From assembly GCA_017438845.1 (NCBI GenBank), contig JAFRUO010000003.1:62001-126000 (forward strand): a stretch of DNA of 64,000 bases, written 5' to 3'. Origin of the DNA: Clostridia bacterium. Its GTDB lineage: Bacteria > Bacillota > Clostridia > Oscillospirales > Acutalibacteraceae. Made by a program: the position numbers and the translations under genes. The notes beneath the pieces were generated by a model. That model had not been told where the DNA came from and did no database searches. It saw only the letters and a program-made list of their open reading frames with translations. Positions within the stretch are counted from its first letter, which is position 1. Every line of letters begins with the position of its first letter. This document shows, piece after piece, positions 59,027-64,000 of this stretch.

Positions 59027-60028
59027 TTATCTTCCTCTGTGGTTAAGATAAGCGCTCAGTACAAGCTGCATTACGCTGTAACCGAAAAGCGAATAAAGCT
59101 TTGCGGCAAGACGCGCCTTGCGGTCCATCGTGTTGCCCTTTAAATATCTTTTGCAAACATCCTTTAAAAAGCCGTTAATCTCCTTTTTCTGTCCGGAGCT
59201 AAGTTTAACCTTGCCCGTAAGGGCTACAAGGATTACCGTCTGATACATAAGGTAGCTCATAAGCGCAGGGCGCATTTCCTCGCCCGCCGCTTCAATTACC
59301 TTGATTGAGGAATCAATAATGTTGCAAAAATCCTTTAAGTGCTTATAGTCCTTGGTAGAGGTGATTGAGCCCTCTCTGCCGATACGGTAAACGTAAACGC
59401 TGTGCGAATACATACTGATTTTCGGCTCAAGCGCAAAAAGCCTGATTGCCCATTCAAGATCCTCGGTCTTGATACCCACCTTAAAGAAAAGGTCGTTGTC
59501 AACAAGGAATTTTCTGTTAATCATTTTTAAGCAGGCGGAAATATTCACCTTGCTTTCCTTAACCATTTTGGTGAAAAGCTCGGGTGTGCTCATCCCTTCG
59601 ACGCCGTCAAGCTCATAAAGCCTTTCCGAGGCGATACTGCCGTCGGCGGCTCTCGCTTTTTTAAGCCCGTAGCAGACAATGTCCGAGCCTTCCCTGTCCG
59701 CAATTGAAACCAAATTCTCAAGCGCGTCGTCCTCGTCCCAATAATCGTCCGAGTCAATAAAACAAACAAAGTCGCCCTGCGCCTTGCGAAGTCCGTAATT
59801 CCTTGCGTCGGAAAGTCCGCCGTTCGGCTTGTGAAAAGCGGAGATGTTTTCGTGCTCCGATGCCAACCTGTCACATATTTCGGGACAGGAGTCGGGCGAG
59901 CCGTCGTCGACAAGAATGATTTCAATGTTCCCGTAGCTCTGCTTTAACACAGAGTCAACGCAATTTTCGAGAAAGCTTTCTGTTTTGTATATCGGAATAA
60001 CAAACGAAACCAACGGTTTGTCACTCAT
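59027..60028 (-). CDS. GT2-family glycosyltransferase
   Basis: 333 residues. Classic GT2 start VSFVIPIYKTESFLENCVDS, EIILVDDGSPDSCPEICD, LSDARNYGLRKAQGDFVCFIDSDD (D-x-D) and, further on, TEDLEWAIRLF. Inverting transferase on the cytoplasmic face. GGAGGG ribosome site. It lies between the nucleotide-sugar genes and the paired GT-B genes. Confidence 0.92.
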   Translation of the reverse strand: MSDKPLVSFVIPIYKTESFLENCVDSVLKQSYGNIEIILVDDGSPDSCPEICDRLASEHENISAFHKPNGGLSDARNYGLRKAQGDFVCFIDSDDYWDEDDALENLVSIADREGSDIVCYGLKKARAADGSIASERLYELDGVEGMSTPELFTKMVKESKVNISACLKMINRKFLVDNDLFFKVGIKTEDLEWAIRLFALEPKISMYSHSVYVYRIGREGSITSTKDYKHLKDFCNIIDSSIKVIEAAGEEMRPALMSYLMYQTVILVALTGKVKLSSGQKKEINGFLKDVCKRYLKGNTMDRKARLAAKLYSLFGYSVMQLVLSAYLNHRGR

Positions 60029-60047
60029 AAGCGTACCCTCCGAAAAA

Positions 60048-61022
60048 TTAAAGATTTTCCTTATACCACTCTATTGCAAGCTTGATGCCGTCAGCAAAGC
60101 TGTAATCGGGGTTGTAGCCAAGAAGCCTTTTCGCCTTGGAAATATCGGCATTCGAGTGCTTGATGTCGCCCTTGCGGTCGGGACCGAAATTCGGCTCAAG
60201 CTCAATTCCGAGAGCCCTTGTAAGACCGTAGTAAATATCGATAAGGTATTCCCTGCCGCCGTAGGCGATGTTATAAGCCTCGCCCGCCGCCTCGTGAGAA
60301 GCAAGACAGGCTCGCAGGTTTGCCTCAATGACGTTGTCAACATAGGTGAAGTCACGGCTCTGTTTTCCGTCGCCGTTGATGGTCGGGGTTTCTCCGCGCA
60401 TCAGCTGCATTATAAACTTCGGAATAACGGCGGCGTATGCGCCGTTGGGGTCCTGCCTTCTGCCGAACACGTTAAAATAACGCATACCGTAGGTGTCAAG
60501 CCCGTAATGCATCGTGTAAAGCTTTGCCCATTCCTCATCGCAACGCTTTGTAAGCGCATAGGGTGAAAGAAGGTTGCCCTCCCTGCCCTCGGTTTTCGGA
60601 AGGTTGGGCTCGTCGCCGTAAACCGACGAGGACGAAGCGTAAACGAATTTCTTAACACCGTTCTGCCTGGCGGCTTCAAGCATATTCAAGGTTCCCTGAA
60701 TATTGTTCTGACAGTAGAAAAGCGGCATTTCAAGCGAACGGGGCACGCTTCCCCAAGCCGCCTGATTAAGAACATAGTCAACGCCCTCGCAAGCCTTCAT
60801 ACAGGTATCAAGGTCCTTTATATCCCCCTTGATGAACTCGTAATTCGGGTTGTCAAGGAACATATCGACGTTCTTCTGCTTGCCTGTCGACAGATCGTCC
60901 AGGCACCTTACTCTGCAGCCCTTGTTAAGTATAGCCTCGCAGAGGTTTGAGCCGATAAAGCCGGCTCCTCCCGTCACCAGAAAAAGGGTGTCTGCGGGAA
61001 ATGTAAGCTCTTTAAATCCCAT
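60048..61022 (-). CDS. UDP-GlcNAc(A) 4-epimerase, WbpP/TviC type
   Basis: 324 residues. Extended SDR: VTGGAGFIGSNLCEAIL (NAD loop), AAWGSVPRSLEMP, YASSSSVYGDEPNLPKTE, SPYALTKRCDEEWAKLY (Tyr-x3-Lys), RRQDPNGAYAAVIPKF. The SVPRS and GRRQDP segments are typical of enzymes acting on N-acetylated UDP-sugars. With the dehydrogenase two bases upstream it forms the TviB-TviC / WbpO-WbpP pair giving UDP-GalNAcA. Confidence 0.9.
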   Translation of the reverse strand: MGFKELTFPADTLFLVTGGAGFIGSNLCEAILNKGCRVRCLDDLSTGKQKNVDMFLDNPNYEFIKGDIKDLDTCMKACEGVDYVLNQAAWGSVPRSLEMPLFYCQNNIQGTLNMLEAARQNGVKKFVYASSSSVYGDEPNLPKTEGREGNLLSPYALTKRCDEEWAKLYTMHYGLDTYGMRYFNVFGRRQDPNGAYAAVIPKFIMQLMRGETPTINGDGKQSRDFTYVDNVIEANLRACLASHEAAGEAYNIAYGGREYLIDIYYGLTRALGIELEPNFGPDRKGDIKHSNADISKAKRLLGYNPDYSFADGIKLAIEWYKENL

Positions 61023-61024
61023 AA

Positions 61025-62350
61025 TTATAATCTCCAGTAATTGTATCCTGCTTTTTCGTACTCGTCCCTGTCAAGAAGTCCCTTGACGTCAACAAGCACC
61101 TTTTCGGAATTGTCCGCCTTTTTGAAAAGACGGTCAAAGTCAGCCGGTCCGAGTCCCTTGAAGCTTTCATGGCTTACGGCAAGGATGACCGCGTCGCAGT
61201 CCGTGATGTCGGAAACATCCTCAAACTCAATTCCGTAAAGGCGCTTTGCCTCGTCGGCGTCAGCCTCCGGGTCGGCAATTCTTGCCCTTATGCCGTATTC
61301 AAGAAGCTCGTTATATATGTCAATGATTTTTGTGTTTCTTGTGTCGGGGCAGTTTTCCTTAAAGGTAAAGCCTAAGATTGCTACCCTTGCATTTTTGATT
61401 GAAACGTCAGCCTTGATAAGGTTTTTAACGGTGCTTTCGGCAACATATTTTCCCATATCGTCGTTAATACGTCTGCCCGAAAGGATAATCTGGCTGTGAT
61501 AGCCGAGACTTTCCGCCTTATAGGTAAGATAATAAGGGTCGACGCCTATGCAATGTCCGCCGACAAGTCCGGGGTAAAATTTAAGGAAATTCCACTTTGT
61601 GCCTGCCGCCTCGAGAACGGATTTAGTGTCAATGCCCATTTTGTTAAAGATAATGGAAAGCTCGTTCATAAAGGCAATGTTGATGTCCCTCTGGCTGTTT
61701 TCGATTACCTTTGCGGCTTCGGCAACCTTGATGGACGAGGCTCTGTGTACGCCTGCCTCAACAACAAGCTCATAAACCTTGGCAACGCAGTCAAGCGTTT
61801 CTGCGTCCATACCGCTGACAATCTTCGTGATTGTTTCAAGGCGGTGCACCTTGTCGCCGGGGTTGATTCTTTCGGGAGAATAACCGATTTTGAAGTCCTC
61901 GCCGCATTTAAGACCCGATTCCCTTTCAAGTATCGGAATACAGATGTCCTCGGTAACTCCGGGGTAAACCGTGCTTTCATACACTACGACAGAGCCCTTT
62001 GTAAGGTTTCTGCCGACGATTTCACTGGCTCCCTCAACGGGTGAGAGGTCGGGTGTGTGGTCCTCGTTTACGGGCGTGGGTACGGCTACGATAAAGAACT
62101 TCGCTTTTTTAAGCTCCGCTTCGTCGGCGGTAAACAAAACGCTGCAGTTTTTAATCGCCTCGTCACCCACCTCGTTGGTGGGGTCGATTCCCGACTTGTA
62201 AAGCTCAATTTTCTTTTCGTTAAGGTCAAAGCCTATTACGTCAATTTTTCTTGAGAAGGCTACCGCTATGGGCATACCGACATAGCCGAGCCCGACCAGA
62301 GCAAGCTTTTCCTCTCTGTTTACTATTTTTTTGTACAATTCGCTGACCAT
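61025..62350 (-). CDS. UDP-N-acetyl-sugar 6-dehydrogenase, TviB/WbpO type
   Basis: 441 residues. NAD loop LVGLGYVGMPIAVAF, FIVAVPTPVNEDHTPDL, VVYESTVYPGVTEDICIPIL, GYSPERINPGD, catalytic GLVGGHCIGVDPYYLTYKA (Cys about 268). It oxidises UDP-GlcNAc or UDP-GalNAc to the uronic acid with two NAD. The HCIGVDPYYLTYKA signature separates it from UDP-glucose dehydrogenases. AAAGGAG ribosome site. Confidence 0.93.
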   Translation of the reverse strand: MVSELYKKIVNREEKLALVGLGYVGMPIAVAFSRKIDVIGFDLNEKKIELYKSGIDPTNEVGDEAIKNCSVLFTADEAELKKAKFFIVAVPTPVNEDHTPDLSPVEGASEIVGRNLTKGSVVVYESTVYPGVTEDICIPILERESGLKCGEDFKIGYSPERINPGDKVHRLETITKIVSGMDAETLDCVAKVYELVVEAGVHRASSIKVAEAAKVIENSQRDINIAFMNELSIIFNKMGIDTKSVLEAAGTKWNFLKFYPGLVGGHCIGVDPYYLTYKAESLGYHSQIILSGRRINDDMGKYVAESTVKNLIKADVSIKNARVAILGFTFKENCPDTRNTKIIDIYNELLEYGIRARIADPEADADEAKRLYGIEFEDVSDITDCDAVILAVSHESFKGLGPADFDRLFKKADNSEKVLVDVKGLLDRDEYEKAGYNYWRL

Positions 62351-62363
62351 ATATCTGCTCCTT

Positions 62364-63467
62364 TTAAAGATTCATTATTTTAAGCATATCGGCATTAACC
62401 CTGCCGACCTCATATTTTTCCTCTGCGATACGTCTGCTCTGCTTTCCCATCTCGCTTATTTTTTCGGGATGCTCAATAAAGTAAAGCATTTTTTCGCTTA
62501 CCGCTTCGGCGTCCTTTACGGTGACGAGGAAGCCGTTGACCCCGTCGGTCACGGTTTCACGGCAGCCCTGAGTATCGGTTGTTATTACGGGACGTGCCGC
62601 CGACATAGCCTCAAGCACTGTCCTCGGCGTGCCCTCTCGGTACGAGGGAAGCACATAAACACTGCATTTTTTGTAGTAAGGTCTTACGTCGCTTGTTTCC
62701 TCGAAACGCTCGACAACGCCCTCGGAGATGTATTTTTCAATATCCTCCTTTTTAATTGCGTCCTGCATTTCGGTTTCGTATTTACCGAGAAGGTAAAACT
62801 CGGCTTCGGGATGCTTCTGCTTTGTAAGCTTCGCCGCCTCGAGATACTCCCCGACGCCCTTGCTTTTGAGAAGCCTTGAAAGCATAAAGAAGCTCACATT
62901 TTCGGGATAGGGCTCAGGTGTAAAATGAGCCGTATTGACTCCCGAGCCGTTTACAACGTGGCATTTAGTCTTTTTAACAAGTCCCGAGGAGCAAAACTCC
63001 TCAAGGTCGTCTTTGTTCTGAAAGATTACGTTGTCCGCCTTGCCGAGCCCGATTTTATAAAGCGTGCGGACGATTATTCCGATAACCCTTGCCTTAAGGC
63101 TTGTGGCGGTAAAGGCGTAGCCGCCGCCCGTAATCATGCCGTTAATATTCTTAACGCCTGCCCTTTTTGCGGCAATTGAGCCGTAAACCACGGGCTTTAC
63201 CGTGTAGCTGAGCACTGCGTCGGGCTTTTCGGCTTTAAACAGCTCATAAAGCCTTTTGCAGTATTTGAGGTCGCCCGTAATGCTTGTCCCCGTTTTGTTC
63301 ATGGGGATTTCCTCAAAGCGAGCGCCGAGCGCGGTGATTTTTTCGACGTCGGTGCTGTCGGGTCCCGTGACGACAACCTCGTAGCCCTTGGAAATAATCT
63401 CCTTAACAAGGTCGCCTCTGAAATTGTATACGGTTCTGTTCTTAGGAGAAATCAGAATAAATTTCAT
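62364..63467 (-). CDS. GT4-family glycosyltransferase, PglA/RfaB-like
   Basis: 367 residues from the ATG at 63467 (AAGGA, nine bases; an upstream extension overlaps the preceding gene). KFILISPKNRTVYNFRGDLV, SYTVKPVVYGSIAAKRAGVK, SRLLKSKGVGEYLEAAKL, PSYREGTPRTVLEAMSAARPVI (E-x7-E). Layout as in transferases that add the second sugar, often GalNAc, to lipid-linked primers. It is six bases behind the dehydrogenase-like gene to its right. Confidence 0.9.
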   Translation of the reverse strand: MKFILISPKNRTVYNFRGDLVKEIISKGYEVVVTGPDSTDVEKITALGARFEEIPMNKTGTSITGDLKYCKRLYELFKAEKPDAVLSYTVKPVVYGSIAAKRAGVKNINGMITGGGYAFTATSLKARVIGIIVRTLYKIGLGKADNVIFQNKDDLEEFCSSGLVKKTKCHVVNGSGVNTAHFTPEPYPENVSFFMLSRLLKSKGVGEYLEAAKLTKQKHPEAEFYLLGKYETEMQDAIKKEDIEKYISEGVVERFEETSDVRPYYKKCSVYVLPSYREGTPRTVLEAMSAARPVITTDTQGCRETVTDGVNGFLVTVKDAEAVSEKMLYFIEHPEKISEMGKQSRRIAEEKYEVGRVNADMLKIMNL

Positions 63468-63472
63468 AAGTT

Positions 63473-64000
63473 TTATCCTTCTGTGTATTGTTTGATATTT
63501 GAATAGATGACGTCGAAAAGCCGTCCGTTGTTTTCGGGTGAAGCGTAGCAGTTGTGCGGAGTGACGATAACGTTCCGCATATCCCAAAGCTCGCTGTCGG
63601 GTGAAAGAGGCTCGCTTTCAAAAACGTCAAGCACTGCTCCGCCGACCTGTCCGCTTTTGAGGGCAGAAAGCAAGTCGGCTTCGTTCACCACCGCTCCCCT
63701 TGCAAGGTTTACAAGCACCGAGCCCCGCTTAAAGCAGGCGAACATCTCACTGTCAAACAGTCCTCTTGTTTCGTTTGTCAAGGGCAGTGTTAAGACTACT
63801 ATATCCGCCCGGTGCAGTGCATCACCGAGCTCAGGCATCGGATAAAAGGAAGAGTAATATTCACTCTTAGGGCACACTAAATCCGCGCCTGCCACACTTT
63901 TACAAAAAGCCGCATAACGCTTTGCACATTCCGTGCCTACGCTGCCGCAACCGACAACAAGCACCTGCTTTGAAGAAAGCTCCTCAAGAGAATACTCCTT
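63473..64000 (-). CDS. D-isomer 2-hydroxyacid dehydrogenase-like, partial (5' end beyond window)
   Basis: The frame is open to the right edge (residues KEYSLEELSSKQVLVVGCGS run in), so the N-terminal part is missing. It has the NAD-binding GCGSVGTECAKRY, the LARGAVVNEADLLSALKSG segment and TPHNCYASPE with the catalytic histidine. Typical substrates are 2-hydroxy acids such as phosphoglycerate or erythronate phosphate; in a glycan locus it may make a lactyl-type or other acid substituent. Substrate unknown. Confidence 0.88.
   Translation of the reverse strand, partial: KEYSLEELSSKQVLVVGCGSVGTECAKRYAAFCKSVAGADLVCPKSEYYSSFYPMPELGDALHRADIVVLTLPLTNETRGLFDSEMFACFKRGSVLVNLARGAVVNEADLLSALKSGQVGGAVLDVFESEPLSPDSELWDMRNVIVTPHNCYASPENNGRLFDVIYSNIKQYTEG

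Noticed and set aside
1..64000. tRNA, rRNA, insertion sequences, prophage or integrase genes
   Set aside because: I looked for conserved tRNA/rRNA segments, transposase motifs and phage proteins and found none that I could support by eye.

Overview
The window looks like chromosome from a low-to-moderate GC, endospore-forming member of the Clostridia, plausibly an Oscillospirales/Ruminococcaceae-type gut anaerobe. This assignment is inference. It rests on Bacillota gene order (ylxM-ffh-rpsP-khpA-rimM-trmD; yqfC-yqfD-phoH-ybeY-dgkA-...-era-yqzL-recO), sporulation genes (yqfC, yqfD, ylbJ, CotF-like proteins), strong Shine-Dalgarno sites and near-consensus sigma-A promoters. Most genes lie on the minus strand. 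I saw no tRNA, rRNA, CRISPR array, insertion sequence or prophage.

Region 1 (1-10.5 kb) is an accessory region rich in zinc ribbons. It holds three small zinc-ribbon proteins, one of them membrane-anchored with a PsbP-like outer domain; a cysteine-synthase-like enzyme; an XRE regulator fused to membrane segments and a zinc ribbon; a flavodoxin; a CMD-cupin fusion; and a three-gene operon of SPFH + zinc ribbons, TFIIB-type zinc ribbon + TM, and TPM domain. That operon matches the B. subtilis ydjI/ydjG/ydjH envelope-stress set but has no pspA here. Divergent from it is an apparent small-RNA gene with C-rich, anti-Shine-Dalgarno motifs.

Region 2 (10.5-38.9 kb) is mostly housekeeping: two GNAT acetyltransferases, polA, dusB, a DUF6273 lipoprotein, phosphoglucomutase with a 31-residue membrane peptide behind it, pduL, an SDR mannonate/fructuronate oxidoreductase, an LRR-SLH surface protein, the SRP/S16/TrmD operon, thrH, mutS2, recO, yqzL, era, dgkA, ybeY, phoH, sporulation genes, and rpsF-ssb-rpsR. 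Two families of dispersed intergenic palindromes occur; two 54-bp copies of one flank a hydrolase gene placed between dgkA and era.

Region 3 (39.0-64.0 kb) is one long minus-strand surface-polysaccharide cluster that continues past the right edge. It encodes UDP-L-FucNAc synthesis (CapE, CapF, CapG), UDP-GalNAcA synthesis (TviB/TviC type), seven glycosyltransferases of several folds, an ATP-grasp TupA-like protein, an acyltransferase, a pyruvyl-transferase-like protein paired with an F420-dehydrogenase-beta-like iron-sulfur protein, two Wzx flippases and two Wzy polymerases. Several members are visible paralogue pairs, so the locus may have grown by duplication or by joining two polysaccharide units. 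No initiating phosphoglycosyltransferase or chain-length regulator is in view.
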